From: Cymodocea nodosa
Lineage: Eukaryota; Streptophyta; Magnoliopsida; Alismatales; Cymodoceaceae
DNA: 64,000 nucleotides
Reading direction: 5' to 3'
NCBI GenBank assembly: GCA_036874045.1
Contig: CM072340.1
Coordinates: 3,053,001-3,117,000, forward strand
Part shown: in pieces, positions 27,801 to 35,552 of the stretch
Numbering within the stretch: the stretch's first letter is position 1
How the letters are laid out: each line of letters opens with the position of its first letter
The notes under the pieces: model-generated
The model's input: only the letters and a program-made list of their open reading frames with translations
The model's database searches: none
Told to the model about the DNA's origin: nothing
Translations under genes and position numbers: made by a program

Positions 27801-30800
27801 TAACTGTGCAAGATGATTGAGCATCACTTTGCACTGTAAGTGCTAGTGAAACAGATTTATGACACAAGAGATTGGGCCATTCCTATTTGGAAAAAATGCT
27901 TAAAATGAGGACCCTATTCTCTGATATGTCAAAGGTTGAAAACAACCTAACTCACTATAATGCTTGTCATTTAGGCAAGATGTGTAGAAAAAAATTTCCT
28001 ACATCAATTTGGAAATCCACTCAAAAGCTCTAGTTAATTCATTTAGATTTTGCTCGACCAATAAGTGCACCTTCTCTGAATGGAAATGTGTACTATATTA
28101 TTTTCATTGATGACTTCACAAGATTTTGTTGGGTTTATTTCATTAAATCCAAATATAAAGTTACTGAAGTTTTTAGAAAATTCAAGGTTTCTGTAGAAAA
28201 TCAAAGTGGAATCTCCATCAAAACAGTGAGAATAGACAATGGCAAGGAATATGTTAATTCTGAGTTTGATAAAATATGTGTTGAGGTTGGTATTGAGCAT
28301 CAACTTATAGTCCCCTTCATTCCACAACAAAATGATGTGAGTGAGGAAAAACAGGACAATTATAGACATGGCAAGGTGTATGCTTCATGAGGGTAGAAGC
28401 ATGTAACACAGCTGTTTATATTCAGAATCGGCTACCTATGAAAGTATTGAAAGAAATCTTCCCATATGAAGCATGGTATGGCAATCAACCACATTTAAGT
28501 TATTTTAAAGTATTTGGTTGTGCTGTCTTCACCCAAATACCAGTTAGTAAACGTGATAAGCTCGACCAGAGGATTGATTTTAGAATTTTTGTAGGCTACA
28601 GTCAAGTTTCAAAAACCTATAAGGTTTACCAACCATCTACTGAGAAAATGATCATTTCTAGGGACATTAAGTTTCATGAAGACCAAGATAGGGATTGGGA
28701 CAAAGACTATGCACATCAATGAGCCATGTACAGTTCACAAAATCAGAAAATACAAGACAAAGATCTGTTGTCAAATGATGAAAATGAATCTGATATTGTT
28801 GATCTAGCAAGTGTAATTGATTATGTACCTATACGAGGTACAAGATCTATTACTGATATATATCACAGAGCTAACCTTGCTTTATAAGAACCTATCACAC
28901 CTAAAGATGCTTTAGAAGTACCATGTTGGAAAACTGCAATGTAGGAGTTTGATTTAATTCAGAAGAACCAGACATGAGAGCTAGTAGACAGGACTCAAGA
29001 TAAAAAGATTATAGGAGTCCAATGCATTTTTAAAACCAAATTCAATCCAGATGGCTCAATAAATAAATACAAAGTAAGGTTGGTAGCCAAGGGGTATGTT
29101 TAACAATATGGAATAGATTATTTTGACGCCTTTGCTCTAGTTGCAAGAAGGAGACAATTAGATTGTTGATGGCTGTTGCAGCTCAATTAGGTTGGATTGT
29201 ATTCCATTTGGATGTAAAGTCAGCCTTTTTAAATGGTGTATTGGAAGAAGAAGTCTATATTGATCAACTTAGAGGTTTTGAACTTCCAAACACTTCTAAC
29301 AAGGTTTATAAATTAAATAAAGCCTTGTATGACCTTAAACAGACCCTTAGAGTATGGTACAATAGAATTGATGATCATTTGATTAGAATGGGGTCTAAGA
29401 GAAGTCTCTCTGAAGTGACCCTATATGTGAAGCATCATGATAAAGAGCTATCATTATATGTTGATGATTTACTTTTGATAGGTAGCTGTTTTAATTTAAT
29501 TAATGATGTTAAAATCAGATTGATGAATGCCTTTGAAATGACAGACTTGGGTGTGATGACTTATTTCCTGAGATTAGAAGTACAACAAGAATCCTCAGGA
29601 ATAACTTTTTCATAGAAGTACTGTCAAGAAATCTTGAATAGATTTGATATGGAAAATAGTAAGCCTGTAAAGACTCCCATGAATCCTAAAGAATTGGTAA
29701 ATATATTGAAGCCAACAGAACCAGTTGATGAAAATCTTTTTAGAAGTATAGTTGGATCTCTAATATACTTGGCAGCTACAAGGCTGAACATTCAATATTC
29801 AGTAAACATATTGTCTAGGTATATGCATTGCGCTACAACCTTACATTGACAAGCAGCAAAGAGGATCCTTAGATACCTCAAGGGAACAGTGAACTGTGGA
29901 GTTAAATTCGCAAAATTTGGAGATTCATTCCTGACTGGTTACTCAGATAGTGATTTTGGTGGGTACTTCAAGGATTTCAGAAGTACCACATGTTATTGTT
30001 TCAACTTTGGAGCTAATGTATTCTCATGGTGTTCTAAAAAACAAAGTTTGGTGGCTCAATCAATGGCAGAAGCAGAGAATATAGCTACTAATGCTATTGC
30101 AAATCAATGTTTATGGTTGAGGAAAATCCTAGATGACTTGAATTTGAAGCAAGTTGGTGCTACAAAACTATTTGTGGACAACCAGGCTGCTATTGCAATC
30201 TCTTATAATTCTGTCTTCCATGGGAGGACAAAACATTTTAATATAAAATTATATACAACTAGAGAGATGCAAGCTAATGGAGAAATTTGCTTGAAACACA
30301 TTTCAACTGAAGATCAATTAACTAATGTATTCACAAAACCGTTCTCTATCAACAAATTTATTTCCCTACGTGAAAAGCTAAGAGTGTGCAGTCTCTAAAA
30401 AAGCAAGGATTGTTATATTTGAGTGTTTTTTATATCCTGCATGTCTTTGTCTAATTGGGAATGGCTCCCACGTTTTCCGGTGATGGTTGGAGAGAGAAAA
30501 TTGTAAGATCCTATTTACTAAGATCGTGGTGCCTTTTTGTAGGGTATGAAGTCATTTTTTTTTGTCCTGTTGTGTGAACTGAATAGAACCAGTCAATTAT
30601 TGATCAAAAGTTTTCCTCAGTTATATGGATTTTTATTAGGATCTAGTGATCAACCAAAAAAAACAAATCTAATGCCTAGGCACCCAAATGTCTAGGCAGG
30701 CACCTTAATAACCAAAATGACTATAAGCATCATGACATATAGTGGCAGCACTCAAGTGACACCCAGGCAAGCCAAGCACCTAGGTGCTTACCAAGCCCAG

Positions 30801-31377
30801 GCACTTATGCGCCTGAACGCCTAGGAGCACCCAAATGCCTAGGCAGGCACCTTAATAACCATGATCTAACAGAAAACATATTTATGTATTGGAATAAATG
30901 GAAAAAAAATCATGTTGTCGATACCAGTGGGGGTAAGGCATTCATTATTGTTGTTTTGGCTTGATATTTTGTTTAGTACATTTTTAATCAATCTAAGAAT
31001 TGTAACTTTTGGTAAAAAATGGTTTCTTAAAAAAAAGCAATTCCAAACTGGTATTTCTTCTAGAAGTGTGGTTTCGAACTATGGTTGCTTGATAATAAAC
31101 AACTTTTGGAGTTAGGTTTTTATTAAAAAATGAAATATGCTGTTCCAAAGCAATTCTAAAAGCACATTATATGCTTATGTAAGGATTGAAAAAGACATTG
31201 CAAATTAGTTTGAAATGCGTTTCCATTTTATAAGTAGAAATTTTTGAGTTGGAGTCAAGGTTATCTATCTAAATAATTAACAAATTATGTCTTCCATGAT
31301 CAGGAGAAACACCTCTGGATTGTGCTCCCACCATGTTGCAACACAAAATGCGGCAGAAAATTGATGAAGGTGCATGA
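766..31377 (+). CDS. Ankyrin C-terminus of a plant FYVE/ankyrin (VPS27-like) protein, five exons
   Basis: Join of 766-841, 933-992, 1063-1113, 13506-13584 and 31304-31377. The first base of 766 completes a codon from an upstream exon. The spliced frame stays open to the TGA at 31375-31377. It carries the marks of ankyrin repeats: [18 protein letters not shown], then [20 protein letters not shown], then a second helix pair ending [20 protein letters not shown], with a short basic tail. Plant proteins with an N-terminal FYVE zinc finger and this C-terminus are often labelled VPS27-like and are expected to bind endosomal PI3P. The FYVE part is not in the window, so that link is from memory of the family. 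Introns 4 and 5 are 12,392 and 17,719 bp and are filled with transposons. No frame damage is visible, so the gene is probably functional if the long introns are spliced. Confidence 0.8.
933..992 (+). CDS. Host gene exon b (ankyrin)
   Basis: Sixty bases, exactly 20 codons, phase 0 at both ends, flanked by CCCAG and GTTTGT. It encodes [20 protein letters not shown], the first helix pair of an ankyrin repeat. Confidence 0.85.
1063..1113 (+). CDS. Host gene exon c (ankyrin)
   Basis: Fifty-one bases flanked by GGACAG and GTATGA. It encodes [17 protein letters not shown], the loop and first helix of the next ankyrin repeat, with the typical G-x-TLLHLAA motif continued in the next exon. Intron 4 begins at 1114. 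Confidence 0.85.
1114..1489 (+). other. Start of intron 4, no recognised feature
   Basis: Intronic AT-rich sequence between the donor at 1114 and the first LINE piece. I see no coding or repeat signal. Confidence 0.5.
1490..1885 (+). mobile_element. LINE fragment L1, endonuclease N-terminal part
   Basis: From about 1656 the + frame reads [27 protein letters not shown], then IKWMREKF and [11 protein letters not shown]. These match the start of the APE-type endonuclease of plant LINEs. Three in-frame stops replace Trp or Glu codons. It resembles the minus-strand L2 5' end at 11894-12640 but lies in the opposite orientation. It breaks off at about 1885, where L2 3' sequence begins on the other strand. 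Confidence 0.6.
1886..2102 (-). mobile_element. LINE L2, piece 4 (3' end)
   Basis: Minus strand reads [20 protein letters not shown], then after frame slips [14 protein letters not shown], the tail of the LINE polyprotein. It continues the L2 reading that stops at 7129 on the far side of Copia A, so Copia A inserted into L2. Confidence 0.65.
2103..2346 (+). repeat. Copia A 5' LTR
   Basis: Begins TGTTGAATGTGTC and ends CACTACA, so it has TG...CA ends. It matches 6915-7128 closely over its first 215 bases. Confidence 0.85.
2349..2360 (+). other. Copia A primer-binding site
   Basis: TGGTATTAGAGC is one change from TGGTATCAGAGC, complementary to the initiator methionine tRNA. It lies two bases after the LTR, as usual in plant Copia elements. 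Confidence 0.8.
2932..3690 (+). pseudogene. gag: Copia A gag (broken)
   Basis: Reads [19 protein letters not shown] near the start, the typical Copia capsid N-terminus, then [24 protein letters not shown] at about 3292 and a frame shift near 3545 break it. The nucleocapsid knuckle reads [14 protein letters not shown], so the first Cys of C-x2-C-x4-H-x4-C has become Tyr. The start codon is TTG where an ATG is expected. Confidence 0.8.
3691..6843 (+). pseudogene. pol: Copia A pol: protease, integrase, RT, RNase H (broken)
   Basis: In order: protease motif [12 protein letters not shown] near 3761 (the usual D-S-G is D-S-S), integrase H-H-C-C region 4160-4290, integrase core with VDCWGP, TDYGLEF and [11 protein letters not shown] to about 4660, RT with YVDD at about 5880, and RNase H with [11 protein letters not shown] ending at the TGA 6841-6843. 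More than a dozen in-frame stops interrupt it, mostly TAG at positions where relatives have Gln (CAG) or Trp (TGG). The catalytic RT Asp pair is still present. Confidence 0.85.
6915..7128 (+). repeat. Copia A 3' LTR (3' truncated)
   Basis: Begins TGTTGAATATATC directly after the purine-rich tract CAAGGTGGAGAT. It aligns with the 5' LTR up to TTTGTTT and then breaks into LINE sequence. Confidence 0.85.
7129..8280 (-). mobile_element. LINE L2, piece 3 (reverse transcriptase)
   Basis: Minus strand, broken by frame slips, reads in order: [57 protein letters not shown] (RT active site, FVDD for the usual FADD), [16 protein letters not shown], then [14 protein letters not shown] and [12 protein letters not shown]. 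These are successive blocks of the plant LINE RT. The piece is bounded by Copia B on the right and Copia A on the left. Confidence 0.8.
8281..8422 (-). repeat. Copia B 3' LTR
   Basis: On the minus strand it begins TGTTGCCGAATTCGC just after the tract AAGGGGGAG (8423-8431) and ends near AATACA, where LINE sequence resumes. The left boundary is uncertain by a few bases. Confidence 0.65.
8430..10380 (-). pseudogene. pol: Copia B RT and RNase H (broken)
   Basis: Intact stretches are 9504-9764 ([20 protein letters not shown], then [22 protein letters not shown] fingers) and 8430-8753 ([20 protein letters not shown], RNase H end). Between them frame slips and stops are frequent. Confidence 0.8.
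10384..10472 (-). mobile_element. LINE L2, piece 2 (end of endonuclease)
   Basis: Minus strand reads [20 protein letters not shown], the last block of the plant LINE endonuclease. The RT linker that should follow is missing up to 8280; it was lost with the 5' half of Copia B. Confidence 0.65.
10473..10651 (+). repeat. Small LTR element, 5' LTR
   Basis: Starts TGTTAGAGTTTTATGAATAA, contains TATATATAGAG and ends near TATTCTCAC. It matches 11716-11893 along its length. Confidence 0.8.
10652..10663 (+). other. Small LTR element, primer-binding site
   Basis: TAGTATCAAAAC differs from TGGTATCAGAGC at two positions, both explained by G-to-A change. Confidence 0.6.
10980..11345 (+). repeat. Purine tract with 128-bp tandem duplication
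   Basis: About 360 bases that are nearly all A and G on the + strand. Two copies of a 128-bp unit begin at 11055 and 11183 (GGAGTARGAGGAGAAGACAC). Open frames on both strands here are a by-product of the composition. Confidence 0.75.
11716..11893 (+). repeat. Small LTR element, 3' LTR
   Basis: Starts TGTTAGAGTTTATGAATAAA after the tract GTTTGAGGAG and ends CTCACA. Confidence 0.8.
11894..12730 (-). mobile_element. LINE L2, piece 1 (5' end and endonuclease)
   Basis: The minus frame 12140-12328 reads [28 protein letters not shown] and [18 protein letters not shown], the central part of the APE endonuclease with its YAPQ-like motif. Upstream (12330-12640) are the W-N-x-R-T-L and CLQ blocks in decayed form. 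The + strand frame 12162-12506 is a shadow of this one. Confidence 0.75.
12731..13505 (+). other. End of intron 4, no recognised feature
   Basis: AT-rich sequence up to the acceptor at 13501-13505. Short frames show no motif. Confidence 0.5.
13506..13584 (+). CDS. Host gene exon d (ankyrin)
   Basis: Flanked by TTGCTGCAG and GTACCT, ending in phase 1. It encodes [20 protein letters not shown] followed by DSKNAQ, which completes the TLLHLAA helix begun 12.4 kb upstream. Intron 5 starts at 13585. Confidence 0.85.
13585..14081 (+). other. Start of intron 5, no recognised feature
   Basis: Sequence between the donor GTACCT and the hAT target duplication. An acceptor-like TGCTGCAG lies at about 13920-13926, but the sequence after it does not resemble the host protein. 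Confidence 0.5.
14082..14089. repeat. 8-bp target duplication, left copy
   Basis: ATCTAACA, identical to 30864-30871, directly outside the terminal inverted repeat. Confidence 0.8.
14090..14107 (+). repeat. hAT1 left terminal inverted repeat
   Basis: CATCATTATTAAGGTGCC, followed by the subterminal motifs TGGCACCTAGG and TGCCTAGG. Confidence 0.75.
14108..14552. other. hAT1 left arm and a possible LTR remnant
   Basis: Up to about 14200 is the hAT1 arm. At about 14208-14352, read on the minus strand, is a candidate LTR: it starts TGTTATTATGG after GAAGAGAAA and contains a CTCTATATATAGAAG box. I found no partner copy, so this is only a suggestion. Confidence 0.3.
14699..14866 (+). repeat. 42-bp tandem repeat, four copies
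   Basis: Units start at 14699, 14741, 14783 and 14825, a constant 42-base period containing CTTACTTAACCTT and GTTGGAATAGTC. Because 42 is a multiple of three, two frames stay open through it. Confidence 0.9.
14925..15445 (+). repeat. Diverged tandem repeat of about 70 bp, eight copies
   Basis: The block AATATTTGATTCCAATAG recurs near 14925, 15001, 15071, 15122, 15192, 15262, 15329 and 15399. Each is followed by a T-rich run and GATGATGTCATCAAAATGTT. One unit is short. Confidence 0.8.
16723..17206 (+). repeat. Tandem duplication, two copies of about 240 bp
   Basis: Copy 1 starts at 16723 and copy 2 at 16966. Shared blocks include TTAATTCTTCTTTAAAAGAG, GGAGAAAATTAGGAAAATCG and GCTAACCTTTAGCTATCC. 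They differ by few substitutions and short indels. Confidence 0.9.
17207..17574. other. No recognised feature
   Basis: AT-rich sequence between the 240-bp duplication and hAT2. Confidence 0.4.
18121..20292 (+). pseudogene. hAT2 transposase, BED and hATC domains (broken)
   Basis: BED zinc finger near 18340-18420 reads [19 protein letters not shown] (its first Cys is now Tyr). The catalytic-domain blocks are [24 protein letters not shown] and [19 protein letters not shown]. The C-terminal dimerisation block at about 20090-20220 reads [24 protein letters not shown] and LEVLICVKD. It matches the ZBED/RICESLEEPER class. Many stops and an internal duplication make it inactive. The longest open piece is 19372-19656. 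Confidence 0.8.
18872..19221 (+). repeat. Direct duplication inside the hAT2 transposase
   Basis: A unit of about 177 bp starting TATAGAATTAAAGAAAA at 18872 is repeated from 19049. Both copies cover the ITFDNA...H-x-CHIINLI part of the transposase. Confidence 0.85.
20943..21440 (+). repeat. Palindrome-rich minisatellite, about eight units of 50-73 bp
   Basis: Each unit is a run of TTTTTATTTTTTAT, then an imperfect palindrome such as CGAAGATTAACTTCG or TTCGATCGAAG, then TTTGCATAAC. It lies in the right arm of hAT2. Confidence 0.8.
22127..22540. other. Unassigned; LTR-like composition
   Basis: Contains GAGAGGGAGTAAATAGTGAT and AGAAGAATGAAGATAG-type blocks often seen in plant repeats. No paired copy is in the window, and no gene is seen. 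Confidence 0.3.
22545..26525 (+). pseudogene. Copia C gag-pol (broken)
   Basis: gag reads [20 protein letters not shown]. The intact knuckle [14 protein letters not shown] lies near 23100-23145. The protease motif is [11 protein letters not shown] near 23380 (D-S-G changed to D-S-D). Integrase runs through [11 protein letters not shown] and [16 protein letters not shown] at 23930-24230. RT carries [17 protein letters not shown] and YVDDMLLTG near 25576. RNase H ends with [12 protein letters not shown] and TGA at 26523-26525. Dozens of stops and shifts are present, many of them TAG. Confidence 0.85.
26532..26653 (+). repeat. Copia C 3' LTR
   Basis: Begins TGTTAGTTTTGGTGTCCC after ACTTGAGAGAG and may end ACTCCA at 26653, where gag-like sequence of Copia D starts. 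The right boundary is inferred. Confidence 0.55.
26744..27400 (+). pseudogene. gag: Copia D gag (partial)
   Basis: Reads [20 protein letters not shown] then [17 protein letters not shown]. After a frame slip it carries two intact zinc knuckles, [14 protein letters not shown] and [14 protein letters not shown], at about 27260-27366. Two knuckles mark a distinct Copia lineage. Confidence 0.85.
27440..30398 (+). pseudogene. pol: Copia D pol (broken, catalytic motifs kept)
   Basis: Protease [14 protein letters not shown] near 27480 keeps D-S-G. The integrase core has [19 protein letters not shown] and [11 protein letters not shown], and a stop ends that frame near 28390. RT has [20 protein letters not shown] and [11 protein letters not shown] near 29455. 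RNase H (29889-30398) has [19 protein letters not shown] and [11 protein letters not shown], ending CSL with TAA. Four to six stops or shifts break the chain. Confidence 0.85.
30411..30640 (+). repeat. Copia D 3' LTR
   Basis: Starts TGTTATATTTGAGTG immediately after the purine tract AAAAAAGCAAGGAT. Its right end is not certain. Confidence 0.65.
30676..30863. repeat. hAT1 right arm with duplicated terminus
   Basis: The block CTAGGCAGGCACCTTAATAA occurs at about 30692-30711 and again at 30840-30859. Many CCTAGG/AGCACC motifs lie between. The outer copy is the terminal inverted repeat. Confidence 0.75.
30864..30871. repeat. 8-bp target duplication, right copy
   Basis: ATCTAACA, identical to 14082-14089. 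Confidence 0.8.
31304..31377 (+). CDS. Host gene terminal exon e
   Basis: Preceded by GATCAG. It completes the split Gly codon and encodes [20 protein letters not shown], then DEGA and TGA. The phase matches exon d exactly after a 17.7-kb intron, which is strong evidence that the two belong to one gene. Confidence 0.85.
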
Positions 31378-32040
31378 ATTTGAAAGTGGTCCTAGGCTGC
31401 AAAATGTTCACTGGTTTCTTACTCCAGTTAATCCCGTTTTCCATTTGGAAGAGTCGCCATATATCAAGCTGATGGGAAAGGAGACTGAGTTTGTGAATTC
31501 TGTAACTTCATCTGTTGTTCGCCATCAGCTTTTTTTTTCGGGATTGATACAAGAAATATCTGAACGGTAAATCTGAATTTATTTGTATAGCTGATTACCA
31601 ATGACAGGTGATTAATGTACACGGAGTGCTGACGATTTGTTACTCAAGCTCGATTATAGGTTTTACGTGATGTAAAGAAAAAAGATTAGCAACTATAACA
31701 GGAAGAAGAAAAATAAAAGAATCTCAACTCATCTCCACAAAAGCTAGAGTTGCTATAGGTCTCTTGTTTAGATATCGAAGCATGTCATGATCTAGAGTTG
31801 ATATTGAGGTGAGCTCTTAGCCTTCCCTTACCTGGGGTTTGTGGTAAGCTTGTTTTTTGAAAGCTTGTTGAAAGAAGATATGAAATTAATTGGTAGAATC
31901 GGACAACTCTTTCTTACTCGAAATTAAACATTAGCATTCTTGAAAGCATTTTTGGAATCTTTTGTTTTTGCCTATTGACATTCTCTCTCTTCTATCTCTC
32001 CTTTGAAGTAAGCATGATTTTCAAAGATTTTGCTTTCATC
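31378..32040 (+). other. Host gene 3' UTR and flank
   Basis: Non-repetitive sequence after the host stop codon. The first good polyadenylation hexamer is AATAAA at 31712-31717. No further gene is seen before Athila sequence starts near 32041. Confidence 0.5.
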
Positions 32041-32225
32041 AGTCACTTATAAATTAAATTAAACTTAATAGCAAAGAAAAAAATTAAATCTAAATTGATC
32101 TAGTAGATATTATTATTACAAGAATTTGATTTAGAAACTAAAGATAAAAAAGATGTGAAAATGTAGTAGTATACTATTTATCGTTATAAATAGAAAAATC
32201 AAATATTAAAATTAATGATTTTTTT

Positions 32226-32230
32226 CTTAA
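32226..32230. repeat. Solo LTR target duplication, left
   Basis: CTTAA, paired with CCTAA at 33510-33514; the homologous site in Athila H reads CCTGA. Confidence 0.6.
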
Positions 32231-33509
32231 TGTTAAGAATTTTGTTTTGATGATGAATATTTTATTATAGTTTATAAATAAGTTTAAATAATTTTTTTTA
32301 AAATATAATAGTCATGTAATTATATGTTGACAAGTTATTTAAAAGTTTCATTTAAATTTTAGATAATTAACTTTCAAATAGTTAAGATTTTTAGATAGTT
32401 AAAGTTTTTGAAAAGTTAAATTTTAAATAATTAAACTTTTGGATGGTTAACATTTTGATTTAGTAGAAATGTTATGTTAAAAACTCGTATAGTTATTTAC
32501 ACGTGTTTTTAATGTTTTAAGTTTTCACACATTTTTCATGTACGTTTGATAATAAAAATCGAAGAGTTAGATAATTATTCGAGTTTTTATACGCATGAAT
32601 AAATAACTACGTGAGTTTTTAATTATTTTTTTATTCTAGTCACGTGTTTTGTAGGTGTAAGAACTCGAAGAGTTACAGATAAGTGTTTGAGTTTTTACAA
32701 GACTTAAATAATAAGTATTCGACTAAAGTGGTGACTTAAAAGATATTCTACAAATCTAGGAAGATAAAGTTTCAGTGGATCTATGATATAAAATTGTGGA
32801 AATTCAAAATGATAGTAGAGATAGTGGAAATTCAAAAAAAGAAGTAGACATTCAAAATAAAGTGGATAGTGGAAATTCAAAAAGATAGTGGAGATTGTAG
32901 ATAATTTGAATTTGAAATTAGTATGTGAGATTATGGATTAAGTGAATAAACATGCTGAACATGAAATTATAGTTTGACTATTATAAATAGAGGATACGAG
33001 CTGTACTACGATCATCCCAATCTCAAACACCAAGTTTGAATATTCAATTACATTCCAATCCCAATCTCAAACACTAAGTTTGAGTATTCAATCACATTCC
33101 AATTCCAATCTTAAACACCAAATCAAAGTATTCAATTCAAATTTTAAGTAATTTCAGAAAAAGAGCTACAACGCAAGAAGTCTAGGAAATTTGATAACTA
33201 GAGAATAAGAGATACAAAAGCTGAGTAAAAGGAAGGAAAAGGAGCTACGTGCATAAGGATAAGGTTTTATACAATTCAAAATAGTTTAGAATAAGAATTT
33301 TATTTTTTCTTAGAATTGTATTTCAGACTTTATTGTATCAAAACCGACAAGTAGAGAATTAAGCTGAAAAGAAATTGTAAATTCTTTCTTTAAAGTATAT
33401 AAAGATTAGAATTTTATTTACGAGTGTTTTGTGTTCTTGTTTTATCCGATAGTAATTTTAATTGCTAAAGGTATAATTTACCCTCCTCTTGTGATACGAC
33501 GATCCTACA
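32231..33509 (+). repeat. Solo LTR, 1.28 kb, Copia SIRE-like
   Basis: Begins TGTTAAGAATTTTGTTTTGA, has TATAAATAG near 32985, and ends GATCCTACA. It is flanked by a near-perfect 5-bp duplication. Athila reading resumes without loss on both sides (KSNIKINDFF, then the EQLMTI block). No internal region is present, so it is a product of LTR-LTR recombination. The SIRE-like label is inferred from length and composition. Confidence 0.7.
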
Positions 33510-34850
33510 CCTAATGAATAATTAATGACTATAAATACAATGCCTTAGTATGCAGACATAGTTAACTACTTAGTTACAAGTTTAACACCTAAAGATTGAA
33601 ATATACAGGATAAGAAATTATTATTTTCAAGAGTGAAATATTACTATTGAGAAGACCCATACTTATTTAAGAAATGTCTTGATTTAGTTATAAGGTGTGC
33701 TTCAAAAACTAAATATCATAGCATATTGTCTTTCTACCATGACCAAGTATGTGGAGGACATTTTGGTTTAAAGAAAATTGCTACCAAAATTTTGCAATGT
33801 GGATTCTATTGGCTAACACTATTTAAAGATGCTTATAAATACTACTTAAGTTGTTTGAGATGTTAACAAATAGGAAGGATATCAAAGAGGAATATGATGC
33901 CTTTGAATCTTATTGTTGAGGTTGAATGATGTGTGGGGAATAGATTTTATGGGTCCATTTTCTACATCTAATCAATTTAATTATATATTGTTGGGGGTGG
34001 ATTATGTATCTAAGTGGATAGAAGTTATTCCTATAAAAACTAATGATAATAAAGTGCTAATACATTTTATAAGAACTAATATAATTGCTAGATTTGGAAT
34101 ACCTAAAGCTATTATTAGTGATAGAGGAATTCATTTCTGTAATAGAAGTTTTGAAGCCTTAATGAAGAAATATAGAGTAAATCACAAAATTGTAACATCA
34201 TATCATTCGTAAACAAGTGGACAAGTAGAAAGTGCAAATAAACAAATTAAGTTAATTTTAGAAAAAGTAGTAAATCCTACTAGAAAAGATTGGGCTAAGA
34301 GACTAATAGATGCACTTTGGGTTTATAGAACTGCTTATAAAACAAGCTTAGGTATGTCACCTTTTAAGATAGTATATGGAAAAAGTTATCATTTACCAGT
34401 TGAAATTGAACATAAAGTTTATTGGATGTTAAAAACTCTAAATACTAATTTAAATCAAGTTACTGAAAATAGAAAGATATAATTAATTGAGTTAGAAGAA
34501 TTTAGGAATGAAGCTTATTCGAAAACTGTAATAAAAAAAGAGAAAATGAAGTTTTTGTATGACAAGAAAATTATTTCAAAAACTTTTGAAATAAGATAAT
34601 AAGTATATTTTTACATGACTAGACTTCATAACTATCTAGGGAAATTAAGATCTAAATAGGCAAGACCTTACCTAATTTGAAATATTTATTCCTATGGAGC
34701 TATTGAAATTGAAAATCCTAAAAATCAAAATATATTTAAAGTAAATGGACAAAGACTAAGACCTATTTTGAAATTTTTAAAAAGTTCCTTTAGAATTATA
34801 GAAGAAGTAAGAGTAAAGGCCTACTTGAGTCCTATTAAGTAAAAATATAT

Positions 34851-35552
34851 ATTAAAAACTATATATATAAAAAAATTATTATTATTATTTTAATATAGTA
34901 ATGGTCTAGTCGAAAGAAATTATTGATTTTACTGAAGTAGGAAATTAAAAGAAAAATTTTGTAATAGTCACACCAAAAGGATCTATCAATCTAACTGAAA
35001 CTAAAAAAAAAAAAATTTATATTAAGTAATGTGTTAGTTTGATCGAAACATAGTATTAGTTCAACCAAGTGTTAGAAAAATTTGTATCAAGGAAGTACAA
35101 CAGTTTGACCAAAGTTAAGAAAAGAGTAAAATCAAGAATCGATCAGACTAGAGATTCTTCGGTCTTGATCGAATGAAAATTATTATTATATTTATGTTTA
35201 TTAGTTATAACTTTACGGAAGGTCTGTTGAGTTAAGCTTAACTCAACGAACTTACTCCGTTGAGTCTAGGATAAGTTAACGAACTTAGTCTATTGAGTTA
35301 ACTGTATCTCAACGGAGTACTTAAGATAAGTCCACGAATTTAGTTCGTGGAGTTAACTGTAACTCCACGAAATAGTACGAGTTAGTAGTGATAAGTTTGC
35401 GTAGGAAATGACCCGATTACTTGCCAAAAACTTAAGGTTTATTTAAACTAAAACTTAGGATTTAGGGGCATTATCTGTAGAAATCATTTAGTACTTAGAA
35501 TAGTAAAGATCAGAGCTACTCCGTTTCGTTCAGTAACACCACGAAGGACTAA
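34851..35552 (+). other. Athila E spacer between integrase and ORF3
   Basis: Non-coding and AT-rich. It holds gapped palindromes such as GTTGAGTTAAGCTTAACTCA and GGAGTTAACTGTAACTCC at 35215-35365. It corresponds to 59701-60427 in Athila H. Confidence 0.6.

Larger units (their letters stand above)
26654..30640 (+). mobile_element. Copia D, 5'-truncated LTR retrotransposon
   Basis: The best preserved Copia in the window: most of gag, then protease, integrase, RT, RNase H and a 3' LTR. The 5' LTR and the gag N-terminus are missing; the element starts right after the Copia C LTR. Confidence 0.85.
14090..30863. mobile_element. hAT-like element hAT1 with 16 kb of nested insertions
   Basis: Terminal inverted repeats CATCATTATTAAGGTGCC (left) and CATGGTTATTAAGGTGCC (right, reversed) agree at 16 of 18 bases. 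The element is flanked by the identical 8-bp duplication ATCTAACA. An 8-bp duplication is the mark of the hAT superfamily. Subterminal CCTAGGCACC-like motifs occur at both ends. Only a few hundred bases at each end look native. The rest is later insertions: a candidate Gypsy fragment, hAT2, Copia C and Copia D. No transposase of its own is visible, so it was probably a short non-autonomous element. Confidence 0.7.
32041..34850 (+). pseudogene. pol: Athila E RNase H tail and integrase (broken)
   Basis: 32041-32230 and 33510-34850 form one reading once the solo LTR is removed. The zinc region reads SFYHDQVCGGHFG and ILQCGFYW. The integrase core has [41 protein letters not shown] and [12 protein letters not shown], so all three acidic positions remain. 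The C-terminus has [17 protein letters not shown], typical of Athila. Several stops are present. The longest open piece is 33913-34212. Confidence 0.8.
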
